Made by a program: the position numbers and the translations under genes. A DNA stretch of 64,000 nt from Providencia hangzhouensis (lineage in GTDB: Bacteria; Pseudomonadota; Gammaproteobacteria; Enterobacterales; Enterobacteriaceae). Below the pieces are notes generated by a model. It did no database searches. It saw only the letters and a program-made list of their open reading frames with translations, and had not been told where the DNA came from. The stretch is from positions 2,666,001 through 2,730,000 of the forward strand of contig NZ_CP135052.1 in the NCBI RefSeq assembly GCF_029193595.2, in the 5' to 3' direction. How positions within the stretch are numbered: the first letter of the stretch is position 1; each line of letters opens with the position of its first letter. Shown here one piece after another: positions 8,096 through 16,268 of the stretch.

Positions 8096-8193
8096 CGTGA
8101 ATACTTGAGTAAATCACTCAGGTTTATCACAAACGACATTGCTCACATTGCTTCCAGTTTAGCAGGCCAACTTTATATGTTGGCCTTTTTTTT
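8096..8193 (+). ncRNA. ryhB: Small regulatory RNA RyhB, copy A
   Basis: About 98 nt. The target-pairing core at 8133-8158 is nearly identical to E. coli RyhB and contains CATTGCTCACATTGCTTCC. A 5' hairpin (ACTTGAGT...ACTCAGGT, 8103-8122) precedes it. The transcript ends in a terminator with arms GGCCAAC/GTTGGCC (8165-8185) and eight T residues. RyhB is an Hfq-dependent RNA that shuts down non-essential iron-protein mRNAs when Fur is inactive. The 5' end is inferred from the promoter spacing. A second copy lies at 30755-30853. An ORF across it (8030-8380) is considered spurious. Confidence 0.9.
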
Positions 8194-8208
8194 GTTTAAA
8201 ATTACACA

Positions 8209-8988
8209 CTATTTTCTGCGTATTGCACTACTAAAGCTCCATGATTTCAAATGCCCAACATACGCTAGACGCTGGGTTGGCATGAAAGTTGGCACATCAC
8301 CTGTACGCATATGTAATATATCCGCAGGTGTTATCCACGATGAGTTACCTTCAAATAAGGGAATACCTGCATATTTATAAGCATCGAGGACAAACTGTGA
8401 ACAAAAGAAACCATTAGCTTGGTCTATATCATCGCCTAATTGAACTTTAGCTAAAGTTTTTAAGCAAAAATTACGTATCGTTTCACCAATTAATGGAAGC
8501 TCACATACCCTTTTTGTGATCATCCAAGGCGCTATCATCACAATACCTTTATAATTATATTTATTTCCATTATTTTGAACTGAAAACTCGCGTAATTTTT
8601 CTGCATGCAATGATGTTAAGCCTGTTTGCCTCAGCACTACCATGTTGTTAGAGTCTCTCACTGCTTGGTCTAATGTAATGATCCTAACGCCACTTCCAAC
8701 AGACTCAGCTACTTCCCCCAACCCCAAGTAAATAGATGCGTGACTTACCCCACTAATACTAAATAACCGAATTCCCCATGAATTTAACCCTGTAGCAGAA
8801 GATAAAAGAATATCGCCTGGCAACATGTCAGAAACCGCCAACGGCTCAACAGAATCCTTGATAGGAATCGTGTTTGCGTGTTGAATATTAAAATTTAAGC
8901 GATTAGTTTCTTCATCTGATTTGAATTGAGTTGAACACCCTGAAAGAGAAAAACAAAATAAAAATAGCAGGAAACAATAAAATTTCAT
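8209..8988 (-). CDS. Lipoprotein, YaeF-family permuted papain-like enzyme
   Basis: This 259-aa protein begins with a lipoprotein signal peptide ending in the lipobox LSGC (Cys 18). The mature domain has the circularly permuted NlpC/P60 (papain-like) order: LPGDILLSSATGLNSWGIRLFSISGVSHASIYLG, where the His of SHASIYLG is the likely catalytic base, and later NGFFCSQFVLDAYKYAGIPL, with the Cys of CSQFV as the likely nucleophile. E. coli YaeF has this arrangement. Family members may be amidases or peptidases acting on cell-wall or lipid substrates; the substrate here is unknown. It is convergent with ryhB copy A. Confidence 0.82.
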   Translation of the reverse strand: MKFYCFLLFLFCFSLSGCSTQFKSDEETNRLNFNIQHANTIPIKDSVEPLAVSDMLPGDILLSSATGLNSWGIRLFSISGVSHASIYLGLGEVAESVGSGVRIITLDQAVRDSNNMVVLRQTGLTSLHAEKLREFSVQNNGNKYNYKGIVMIAPWMITKRVCELPLIGETIRNFCLKTLAKVQLGDDIDQANGFFCSQFVLDAYKYAGIPLFEGNSSWITPADILHMRTGDVPTFMPTQRLAYVGHLKSWSFSSAIRRK

Positions 8989-9172
8989 TCAATAACACCC
9001 GATAGTCATCTTTCTTTTTAGTTTTTAATTAATGAAGATAATATCGCTTAATCTATTTTATGACTACTGTTTATTTCTATAATAGAAGAGTTAGAATATT
9101 ACTCATATGAGTGGTGCATATTGAAATGAGCTAACGTAATCTAATGAAAAATTAGTTTTAACAACTTAAATT

Positions 9173-9198
9173 TAACCCTCTAGTAAACACTAGAGGGT
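9173..9198 (-). terminator. Hairpin downstream of the small 9212 gene
   Basis: AACCCTCTAG and CTAGAGGGTT pair perfectly over 10 bp with a 6-base loop, 14 bases after the stop codon of the minus-strand small gene. The downstream tract is only moderately T-rich. Confidence 0.6.
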
Positions 9199-9211
9199 TA
9201 CATACATTCAA

Positions 9212-9400
9212 TTAACTAATAACATATTCTGGGTAAAAAACGGTTACTGAATGATATGTCTTCTTTTCTGTCGCTTTATTCTTTTGTACTGCAACTGTAG
9301 TATTATCTTTAGAACCAAGCGAAACACGTATGTTTTTTTTAGAGCGACTTAATTTATAAGGCATACCTAATAAACGACGTGCATTATTATTACTAACCAT
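9212..9400 (-). CDS. Small basic hypothetical protein
   Basis: A 62-aa, Lys/Arg-rich protein without a signal peptide or membrane segment. Its reality is supported by an excellent SD (AAGGAG, 7 bases before the ATG) and a hairpin just after the stop. The N-terminal half is strongly basic (NNNARRLLGMPYKLSRSKKN), suggesting nucleic-acid or ribosome contact. I do not recognise the family. It stands alone between the YaeF-type gene and another unknown gene. Confidence 0.6.
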   Translation of the reverse strand: MVSNNNARRLLGMPYKLSRSKKNIRVSLGSKDNTTVAVQKNKATEKKTYHSVTVFYPEYVIS

Positions 9401-9655
9401 TATCGACTCCTTAAACTACTAAATTAAAATTCATTAAAAAATGAACATCAAAAAATATAGTCATCGTTGACCACAAAGGCTTTCTTGTTTCATAAAATGA
9501 CAAAACAAAATGTAACTCTTTTAGTATAGCACTAAATCACCAATATATAATCCAGTTTTATTTATTAATTTCTATCAGTTATCATTTTGCTGGTTACAGC
9601 TCTTCATAAAATAATCAAATTATAGTGCGTTAAAAATATTAGCATACGTCGTTCC

Positions 9656-10066
9656 CTACTCAAGTGGTGAGGCAGGACTTGAGCATTTATCATTCCAAAT
9701 TTGGTTAACCTGTTCAGGCAATAATATTTCATGTCCTCCATCAATAAATGGAATTGAAATATCCATGCGACCTTCATCATTAGTATAAGCTTTAACAATA
9801 AAACGCTTAAATCCGTCAGGCTTATCATTTTTATATCGATAAACCTCCCCACAAACATAACCTACCTTACCATTATCTGCAGTGTAACGAGAAAAATGAT
9901 ATTCAATATTTCTAAACTTTGCTGCTTGTGGGTACGCTAGAACGTCATAAACATTCTTTTTCACTTGCTCAACTAAACTTAATTGAGTTGGTTTCATATA
10001 TAGTGCTCCTAACAAAAATGCAGCACCAAAAATGAGTATCGCAATGATTACTTTGAAAAAATTCAT
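9656..10066 (-). CDS. Hypothetical membrane-anchored protein
   Basis: 136 residues starting MNFFKVIIAILIFGAAFLLGALYM, one N-terminal hydrophobic segment that is either a signal anchor or an uncleaved signal. The rest appears periplasmic, with two cysteines (VGYVCGEVYRYK and NDKCSSP) that could form a disulfide. I do not recognise the family. The start is placed at MNFF rather than five codons upstream so that the hydrophobic segment is N-terminal. It is divergent from ygeA. Confidence 0.6.
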   Translation of the reverse strand: MNFFKVIIAILIFGAAFLLGALYMKPTQLSLVEQVKKNVYDVLAYPQAAKFRNIEYHFSRYTADNGKVGYVCGEVYRYKNDKPDGFKRFIVKAYTNDEGRMDISIPFIDGGHEILLPEQVNQIWNDKCSSPASPLE

Positions 10067-10353
10067 TTTTATTCTCGCCATATATGACCAACTTTTTAGA
10101 AAAAATATTTTTTACGATGATAACCAGATATCAATTAAAATCCATCTTTAAAACGTAAATGTTCTTATATTTATCCTTTTTTAATTTAAAATATGTTAAA
10201 TATAAAAACCCTTCAAAAAGTAATGTTAAGTTGTGTTTAATATTACAACTGTTTTTTACTTTTAATCATCTAGAAAATTTTTCTCATACTATTGTGTTCT
10301 TTTAGAAACTATCAGTATAGTAAGGAAAACATTACAATAATAGGAACTAAAAA

Positions 10354-11049
10354 ATGAAAACAATAGGCCTTATTGGCGGCATGAGTTGGGAATCAACGTT
10401 ACTTTACTATCAACAGCTTAACGAAGGTATCAAACAACAACTAGGTGGCCTGCATTCGGCTAAAATTGTTTTATATAGCGTTGATTTTTCTGAAATAGAA
10501 CAATATCAATCTAGCGGGCGATGGGATTTAGCCGGCCAGTGTTTAGCTGATGCAGGAGAGAGTTTAAAGCTTGCAGGTGCTGATTTCCTTGTTCTTTGCA
10601 CAAATACCATGCATAAAGTTGCACCACAAATTGAATCTCAAACAGGTCTTCCTTTATTACATATTGCTGATGCGACGGGTGAACGCATTATACAATCAGG
10701 TATAAAAAAAATTGGACTCCTAGGTACCGCTTTTACTATGGAGCAACCCTTCTATAAGCAAAGATTAATTGAAAAATTTAACGTGGATGTACTAATACCT
10801 AACCAGCAAGATAGGAAAATAGTTCATAATATTATCTATAATGAACTATGTTTAGGGATAATAAATGACAAATCTAAAAAAGAATATCAGCGTATAATGG
10901 CATCCCTTGTAGAAAACGGGGCTGAAGGTATTATTTTAGGCTGTACCGAGATAACATTACTAGTTAATCAGAATGATACGACCGTAGGAATATTTGATAC
11001 TACTGCCATTCATGCTCAAAAAACAGTAGAAGTCGCACTATCTGTTTAA
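10354..11049 (+). CDS. ygeA: Aspartate/glutamate racemase family protein YgeA
   Basis: A 231-aa, cofactor-independent racemase-fold protein. The N-terminal IGLIGGMSWESTLLYYQQLN, the first catalytic Cys in VLCTNTMHKV and the second in IILGCTEITLLV are all present. It aligns with E. coli YgeA over its full length; that protein is a broad-specificity amino-acid racemase acting on residues such as homoserine and methionine. Expected to be cytosolic. It stands as a single gene with about 290 bases of empty DNA upstream. Confidence 0.87.
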   Translation: MKTIGLIGGMSWESTLLYYQQLNEGIKQQLGGLHSAKIVLYSVDFSEIEQYQSSGRWDLAGQCLADAGESLKLAGADFLVLCTNTMHKVAPQIESQTGLPLLHIADATGERIIQSGIKKIGLLGTAFTMEQPFYKQRLIEKFNVDVLIPNQQDRKIVHNIIYNELCLGIINDKSKKEYQRIMASLVENGAEGIILGCTEITLLVNQNDTTVGIFDTTAIHAQKTVEVALSV

Positions 11050-11373
11050 CCAACATTAAATCCTTTCTTTAGTAACTATTGTTAAATATAGTCATTGTTA
11101 AAGAATAGTATCAAAATTAACATATTATCTAGTGCAAAATTTCATTTAATACTATTAAAAAGAATTTTGCACCCATTAAACTTCATCTTTAGATCATAAT
11201 GTATAATAATATCTTTCCCTGTTGTTAATTATACCTGAGCTAATCTTATAAATATCATTTATACTTATTCACCTTAGTTCATCTATCTTAAATTTACAGA
11301 TTATTACCCATTGAATATTAATTTTCTTCTAAGATAATAAAAAAATTTATTATCGAATTGACAATGGATCACT
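11050..11373. other. Intergenic stretch, no gene seen
   Basis: AT-rich DNA of 324 bases with no convincing reading frame or strong hairpin; it presumably holds the promoter of the downstream HTH gene. Confidence 0.5.
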
Positions 11374-11616
11374 ATGAATAAAAATAATGTTGGTAATGCC
11401 GTGTTGGGCAAATTTATTAAACAAAAACGTATAGAGCATCAAATTACGACAAAAAAAATGGCAGAATTAATATCTATCTCTGAAAAGTCATACATAAAAT
11501 ATGAAGATGGGAGCCTTTCCATATTCATTGAACATCTTATGGTAATATCTAACACATTGAATGTAGATGTTAAAACATTATTTGAAACCTACGTCAACGC
11601 ACAACCATGTACATAA
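11374..11616 (+). CDS. Small XRE-type HTH regulator (MrpJ-like)
   Basis: 80 residues forming one Cro/C1-type helix-turn-helix domain: LGKFIKQKRIEHQITTKKMAELISISEKSYIKYEDGSLSI followed by a helical end. Size and pattern resemble the MrpJ-type regulators common in Proteus and Providencia, which repress motility and are often linked to fimbrial operons; no fimbrial genes are present here. It lies about 120 bases before the cat leader on the same strand and could in principle be co-transcribed. Confidence 0.75.
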   Translation: MNKNNVGNAVLGKFIKQKRIEHQITTKKMAELISISEKSYIKYEDGSLSIFIEHLMVISNTLNVDVKTLFETYVNAQPCT

Positions 11617-11672
11617 GTATATTTCACTATCGTGCAAATTGTGCTTTACATTGAAAGAGTAAGGTATAGGCC

Positions 11673-11701
11673 TCGACAAGCAAAAATAAGCTAGATAACA
11701 T
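11673..11701 (+). promoter_or_regulatory. Candidate cat promoter
   Basis: TCGACA (11673-11678) and TAACAT (11696-11701) are 17 bases apart. The start would fall near 11708, giving a leader RNA that just contains the short ORF and the hairpin in front of catA. Confidence 0.45.
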
Positions 11702-11736
11702 ACAAACATAACTTCAACACGAGATAAGAAATCACT

Positions 11737-11772
11737 ATGAGCCAATCAAAAGCGGAGAAACCTCCCTTCTAA
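11737..11772 (+). CDS. Putative cat leader peptide (translational attenuator)
   Basis: An 11-codon ORF, MSQSKAEKPPF, whose last codons and stop lie inside the left arm of the hairpin that hides the catA Shine-Dalgarno. This is the geometry of drug-inducible cat attenuators: a ribosome stalled by chloramphenicol near codons 6-8 would cover the left arm and free the catA ribosome-binding site. The ORF has Ser and Ala at positions 4 and 6, residues known to favour chloramphenicol stalling in the penultimate position, and a Pro-Pro pair. Its own SD is weak, which lowers confidence. Confidence 0.55.
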   Translation: MSQSKAEKPPF

Positions 11773-11801
11773 TATCAGTAACATTAACTTATTAGAAGGG
11801 A
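11763..11801 (+). promoter_or_regulatory. RBS-sequestering hairpin of catA
   Basis: TCCCTTCTAATA (11763-11774) pairs perfectly with TATTAGAAGGGA (11790-11801) across a 15-base loop. The right arm contains the catA Shine-Dalgarno AGAAGGG, 6 bases from the ATG. A 12-bp perfect stem over the SD should keep catA translation low until the stem is opened. Confidence 0.75.
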
Positions 11802-11806
11802 AAATT

Positions 11807-12448
11807 ATGAATTATACTAAATTTAATATAGAGACATGGTTACGTAGAGAACATTACAATATTTACGAAAAAACCATAAATTGTGGGTTTAGTTTAACAA
11901 CTAAGATAGATATCACAAACCTAAAAAGATATATAGATTCAAATGGTTATGAATTTTATCCATCAGTGATTTATTTATTATCACGGGTAGTTAATACCTA
12001 TAAAGAATTTAGGTTTGCAAAAAAAAATGATGAACTAATTTTATGGGATGAAGTGCACCCTAGTTTTACTATCTTCCACAAAGATACCGAAACTTTTTCT
12101 TCATTATGGTGCAAGTATTCTTCAGAAATAACAACATTTATGGAGAACTACCACCAGCAATTAACGTTGCATAAAGATAATCTCGATTTGCACCCTCAAC
12201 CACAGCAAGTTGAAAATGTCTTCTATGTGTCATCTTTGCCTTGGGTTTCATTCGACAGTTTTAATCTAAATATTGCAGATATTACTAATGTTTTTACCCC
12301 GATTTTCACTTTGGGAAAATACTATAGTGAGAATAATAAAATGTGGCTTCCTCTAGCTGTACAAGTGCATCATGCAGTTTGTGATGGCTTCCATGTAGGT
12401 CAGTTTTTAACTACTTTACAAAAGCTATGTGACGAATTAACCCATTAG
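11807..12448 (+). CDS. catA: Chloramphenicol O-acetyltransferase, type A
   Basis: 213 residues, the usual CatA length. The catalytic signature HHAVCDGFH (His 187 region) near the C-terminus and the N-terminal NIETWLRREHYNIYE are typical; the enzyme works as a cytosolic trimer that acetylates the 3-hydroxyl of chloramphenicol with acetyl-CoA. Codon use is as AT-rich as that of its neighbours and no transposase or integron site adjoins it, so it looks like a resident chromosomal gene rather than a recent cassette. The leader and hairpin upstream suggest drug-inducible translation. A terminator follows 18 bases after the stop. Confidence 0.92.
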   Translation: MNYTKFNIETWLRREHYNIYEKTINCGFSLTTKIDITNLKRYIDSNGYEFYPSVIYLLSRVVNTYKEFRFAKKNDELILWDEVHPSFTIFHKDTETFSSLWCKYSSEITTFMENYHQQLTLHKDNLDLHPQPQQVENVFYVSSLPWVSFDSFNLNIADITNVFTPIFTLGKYYSENNKMWLPLAVQVHHAVCDGFHVGQFLTTLQKLCDELTH

Positions 12449-12466
12449 CCTAGATTACTCTCAGTC

Positions 12467-12496
12467 ATGAAGGAAGCTAGCCTTCCTTCATTTATA
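12467..12496 (+). terminator. Terminator of catA
   Basis: ATGAAGGAAG and CTTCCTTCAT pair perfectly around a 5-base loop, followed by TTTAT. Confidence 0.75.
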
Positions 12497-12533
12497 GGAA
12501 ATTAACCTCGTTAAATGGATACTCTCATCATCT

Positions 12534-12674
12534 TTAATTCAAAAATAATAAGCTTATGTAAATGGCATCCCCAATAGCGTCACTTTGAATAAGATATTCC
12601 GTTGGAGTAATCACCATTTTAATGGTGTTGGCGAGTAAAGAAAAAATCAATTCAATAGGATCAGTTGCAGGCAT
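12534..12674 (-). CDS. 46-aa hypothetical protein
   Basis: A short frame, MPATDPIELIFSLLANTI and onward, preceded by a textbook SD (GGAGGAA, 4 bases before the ATG). The peptide has a hydrophobic first third, a central VITPTEYLIQSDAIGD and a hydrophobic end, so it may associate with the membrane. No relative is recognised. The strong SD is the main evidence; no terminator or partner gene is evident. It is convergent with catA. Confidence 0.45.
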   Translation of the reverse strand: MPATDPIELIFSLLANTIKMVITPTEYLIQSDAIGDAIYISLLFLN

Positions 12675-12902
12675 GTTTCCTCCATATTTTTCTATACATT
12701 AAGTTCTCATTGGCGCTTATACAATAAGATAAAGGCTATAGCGAAGACACTATCCCCTAACAGATTTTCATCTTTTGATAAATCTCACTGATTAAAATTT
12801 AAGCATAGAATAATCATAACTTAAAAAACTGGGCCATTACCTATGGTAAGCTCCATTATATTAAATAATTATCAACCGAGGCTCTAGTTGGTACTCTTTA
12901 CC

Positions 12903-13826
12903 TCAAAGATTTATAATACGTTCTGTAATTAAAGATATTAATTTCGATGTATCAACGTCAGTAATAATTTTGCATTTAGCTTCATTATACTTAGCTTTTG
13001 GGTCATGATTAATGGAGGTAGATGTGTAAGCAAAACTATGACCGAATAATTTATTAGACTCATATTCGATAGTAATTGAACCGTCAATACCTGAAAAAAT
13101 TTCAGGTTGAATGAGGTATGCAATAACGCAGGGATCATGGAGAAATGGGTCAAACTCTGCATATCTTCGACACATTTCTGCAACAGTCTGAGCGATAAGG
13201 CCACCTTTTTCCAAAGGACTACACAAACCAGCCCTTATATCAGCCTTACTTGTTACATCCAAACCAAGCATAGTAATATGGCGTGCACTATCAAAAACGA
13301 TATGAGCAGCATGAGGATCTACATAAAAATTAAACTCAGCAGCTGGCGTTATATTCCCCTGTGTAAATGCAGCTCCGCCCATGACTACAATGTCTTTTAC
13401 ATTATCAACTAATTTTGGTTCTTTGATGATAGCGACGGCTATATTAGTAAGAGATGCTATTGTGCATAATGTTATTTCACCTGGGTTTGACATTACCGTA
13501 TCAATAATAAAATCTACGGCGTGACCAGAATAATTTGGATAATCTGATGCGGGAAGCAATACTCCAGCTAGACCATCAGTACCATGAACATGAGTTTTAC
13601 TCCCACTTTTGGACATTAGTGGACGCTCACAACCTTTTGCTAGAGGAATATCCTGCCTATTTGCTAACGCAAGTAATTGTCGTGCATTATTGTGAACCTT
13701 TTCTAATTCTACATTACCTGCAACTGTGGTTATGCCTATTAATTCTATTTCTGGAGAAGCTAAGGCTAAAAAAATGGCCACAGCATCATCTACACCAGGA
13801 TCACAATCAATTATTATTTTGTTCAT
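12903..13826 (-). CDS. Inosine/uridine-preferring nucleoside hydrolase
   Basis: 307 residues with the family signature DCDPGVDDAVAIFLAL at the N-terminus (the Asp cluster binds catalytic calcium), the VMGGAAFTQGNITPAAEFN segment and the later HDPCVIAYL block that completes the metal site. It hydrolyses ribonucleosides to base and ribose in the cytosol; E. coli has RihA, RihB and RihC, and specificity cannot be assigned safely here. The start MNKIIIDCD is chosen because an upstream in-frame start would add 20 residues of non-family sequence. A concentrative nucleoside transporter is encoded 23 bases upstream on the same strand, forming an uptake-and-cleavage operon. Confidence 0.9.
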   Translation of the reverse strand: MNKIIIDCDPGVDDAVAIFLALASPEIELIGITTVAGNVELEKVHNNARQLLALANRQDIPLAKGCERPLMSKSGSKTHVHGTDGLAGVLLPASDYPNYSGHAVDFIIDTVMSNPGEITLCTIASLTNIAVAIIKEPKLVDNVKDIVVMGGAAFTQGNITPAAEFNFYVDPHAAHIVFDSARHITMLGLDVTSKADIRAGLCSPLEKGGLIAQTVAEMCRRYAEFDPFLHDPCVIAYLIQPEIFSGIDGSITIEYESNKLFGHSFAYTSTSINHDPKAKYNEAKCKIITDVDTSKLISLITERIINL

Positions 13827-13849
13827 TCTATTACTCCTTGATTTATATG

Positions 13850-15037
13850 TTATACAAAAATACCAACAATAGTCGCTGATAAACAACTGACTAAAGTTGA
13901 GCCAACAATCAATCTAAAACTATTTGATGCGATCATTTTTCCATGTTCTCGGCTTATACTTGTAACGCAACCGATAATCATTCCGATAGAGCCAAAATTT
14001 GCAAATGATATTAAAAATACGGACATAATTGCATCCGTTCGTGGTGTAATGCTTGTTAATTTCATATAGTCAATCATAGCAACAAACTCATTCGATAAAA
14101 TTTTAGTCGCAATAATTGTTCCAAAAGTAACACTTTCATCCCATGAACTACCCAAAATGAAAGCTAAAGGTGAAAAAATATAACCAAGAATTCCTTGAAA
14201 ACTAATTCCTAAAATATTTAAAAAAACATCATTCAGCATACTAATTAAGGCGACAAAACCGATAATTATGGGAACAATTGCAAGAATAAGCTTAAAGGCA
14301 TCCTGCATGTGATCTGTCAATACCTCAAAAAATGAGCCCCTTTCACCTTTATTTGCCCCCAAAGGACAAGTTGTGATATTTGTGGGTTCACTTGGATTAA
14401 TAATAGAAACAATAATAAAAGTACTAAAAAAATTGAGACTAACACCAATAAAAACATAGCGTGGCTCAACCATTTGTGTATATGCGCCTAGCAATGCGAT
14501 ATCTACTGTTGAGATAGTACATGCAGCAATAGTATACATCTGTGCTTTAGATAGCCTTGGAATGTAATCTTTAATTGATACATAAGCAGGCATCATTCCG
14601 ACTATCACAGCGCTAATAGCGGCAAAAGACTCTAATTTTCCAACTTTAGATATTTTGTTAATTAGAAAGCCTATAGTATTAATAATTAAATCTAGCGCAC
14701 CGATATATTTAAATATTCCAATTATAGAGCAAATAAAAATCAAAGGTAAAAGAGCTACAACAACAAAAACCATAGAAGTTTTACTGCTTATATCTCCAAA
14801 AACAAAATCAATCCCCTTATTAGCATAATTAATTATATAATGAATACCTGATGCTATACCGTCAAGAGTAGTAAGCCCAATGGTAGTATTTAGCATGGTA
14901 GACGCGACAATAATCTCCAATGTTAACAATGTTAGTATAGATGGAAGTTTATGTTTTATATTTTTTTTACTAAAACTAAGCAAATATGCTATAAGAAAAA
15001 CAAATATTAGACTAAAAAAGAATATAAGGTATTTCAT
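13850..15037 (-). CDS. NupC-family concentrative nucleoside transporter
   Basis: 395 residues with about eight or more membrane helices. Typical CNT segments are present: the central KLESFAAISAVIVGMMPAYVSIKDY and the C-terminal LISFANFGSIGMIIG and EFVAMIDY stretches, which line the nucleoside and ion sites. It should import nucleosides by proton or sodium symport. It is the first gene of an operon with the nucleoside hydrolase. A CRP-like site about 240 bases upstream suggests catabolite control. The start at MKYLIFFF is preferred to one four codons upstream. Confidence 0.87.
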   Translation of the reverse strand: MKYLIFFFSLIFVFLIAYLLSFSKKNIKHKLPSILTLLTLEIIVASTMLNTTIGLTTLDGIASGIHYIINYANKGIDFVFGDISSKTSMVFVVVALLPLIFICSIIGIFKYIGALDLIINTIGFLINKISKVGKLESFAAISAVIVGMMPAYVSIKDYIPRLSKAQMYTIAACTISTVDIALLGAYTQMVEPRYVFIGVSLNFFSTFIIVSIINPSEPTNITTCPLGANKGERGSFFEVLTDHMQDAFKLILAIVPIIIGFVALISMLNDVFLNILGISFQGILGYIFSPLAFILGSSWDESVTFGTIIATKILSNEFVAMIDYMKLTSITPRTDAIMSVFLISFANFGSIGMIIGCVTSISREHGKMIASNSFRLIVGSTLVSCLSATIVGIFV

Positions 15038-15279
15038 AAATATCACCATGTTAATAGATTTTAATTATGATTAGTTGATTTAATGTCTCCTTAACCCACT
15101 AATTAAAAGCAAAAAAATAATTTTTAATATCAATATATATGACCTTGCTTAAAGGTACGATTTTAAGCATTTACATTCAATTTATAATTATATTTATAGT
15201 TCAAGCGCCAAACACTCAGGAACATAATAATTCAAATAAACTCTCCTAGTTTGTATTTTTAAACACATAATTCTTAAAA

Positions 15280-15295
15280 TGTGAATCATGTCGCA
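15280..15295. promoter_or_regulatory. CRP-binding-site-like sequence
   Basis: TGTGAATCATGTCGCA matches TGTGA-N6-TCACA in 9 of 10 conserved positions. It lies in the long region upstream of the nucleoside transporter operon, a class of genes often activated by CRP. The distance from the start codon is long, so it is a candidate only. Confidence 0.45.
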
Positions 15296-15299
15296 CTTG

Positions 15300-15907
15300 T
15301 AAGCCATACTTAAAATAAAGCTTTTTCTTTTCACAAATAACTCAGAGCGTTAGTTACCTTATAATTTTTTTCAATATCTTATTGTTATTAAGCGTTAAAT
15401 TCTAATGATTCTGCAATTATACATTCACTCTATCTCGCTCTCTTTACCACTGCACTGGAAAACTTGCTAAGTTTAAATAGAAGAATATGTTCTATCTAAA
15501 TATTATAAACATAGGCTTTATAATGCCCATATAATTCTTACCGTGATTAACAATTTATTAAGTTACTAAAATTTCTAGTGACTACTAAAAATATAAAATA
15601 GCTAGTGGGATAAATATTTATTACTTATTTACCTTGCTTATACTAAATAAGAATAAGAAAAACTCAATACAGCTATATTATTTTAGCTCAAAAATAGATA
15701 CTTTAGTCCCCAAAAAATGGAAAGTAATAATTGAAAAATTTATTGGTTCTGTATCTAGGCATAAAAACAATAGTATTGTTAACTCACATCTGAATAAGGC
15801 AGCTATAATTAGATTTTCTGACCTAAAATTTGCAGATGTCATCATGAAAAAGCTCAAATACTCAAGGGGCATTAGGTTTCATGCACGAAAATTTATATTG
15901 CAGTAAA
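15300..15907. other. Intergenic stretch, no convincing gene
   Basis: Very AT-rich. A 90-codon frame at 15634-15906 begins with TTG, lacks an SD and has no recognised family; it may be decayed DNA next to the transposase remnant. Confidence 0.5.
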
Positions 15908-16081
15908 TACGTTAAAACACTCAATATTATTAATGAAGAAACACACGAATGCTTAGCGCATTTTGGTTGATACATCATTGCAGGCTAAAATATCATCAGA
16001 GCACTTGAAAGTTTAAATCAGCTTCCACCGGAGGCATATCGTCAACAGTTAGAAAACTCTAAGTTTGTGTGTCTCTATTAA
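15908..16081 (+). pseudogene. Remnant of an IS3-family transposase (orfB)
   Basis: One frame reads YVKTLNIINEETHECLA..., then two stop codons, then NIIRALESL joined to NQLPPEAYRQQLENSKF and a stop. The first part resembles the TLNIIDEYTHECLAI...VIRALE segment of the IS3-family DDE integrase domain. The last part resembles the conserved end (LSPEEF-like). The central third, including the later catalytic residues, is missing, so this is an inactive, internally deleted copy. No terminal inverted repeats were identified. Confidence 0.6.
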
Positions 16082-16268
16082 AGTAGGATGGACACCAATT
16101 TTCACCTATTTTATCGAACTGGTATCACTCTTCCCTCATGTTCTGCTATCATGAGCCTCTTTTTATAACTCTCGCTGATTAGGCTTTAAGCATAAAACAA
16201 TAATAATTTAAAAACCAAATGTACAATTATCCATCAGCAACATAAACCCCAGTAGCAGAACCTATAGA

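Noticed and set aside
8030..8380. 116-codon plus-strand ORF
   Set aside because: It runs through the RyhB sRNA and its terminator and then antisense to the YaeF-type gene; no SD and no coding character.
9604..9858. 84-codon minus-strand frame overlapping the 9656-10066 gene
   Set aside because: Alternative frame of a gene with a clear N-terminal hydrophobic segment and a better start.
11374..12448. catA as part of a recent mobile resistance cassette
   Set aside because: No integron attC site, transposase or inverted repeats next to it, and its AT-rich codon use matches the neighbours.
15634..15906. 90-codon ORF before the transposase remnant
   Set aside because: TTG start, no SD, no family recognised, very AT-rich; could be decayed DNA.
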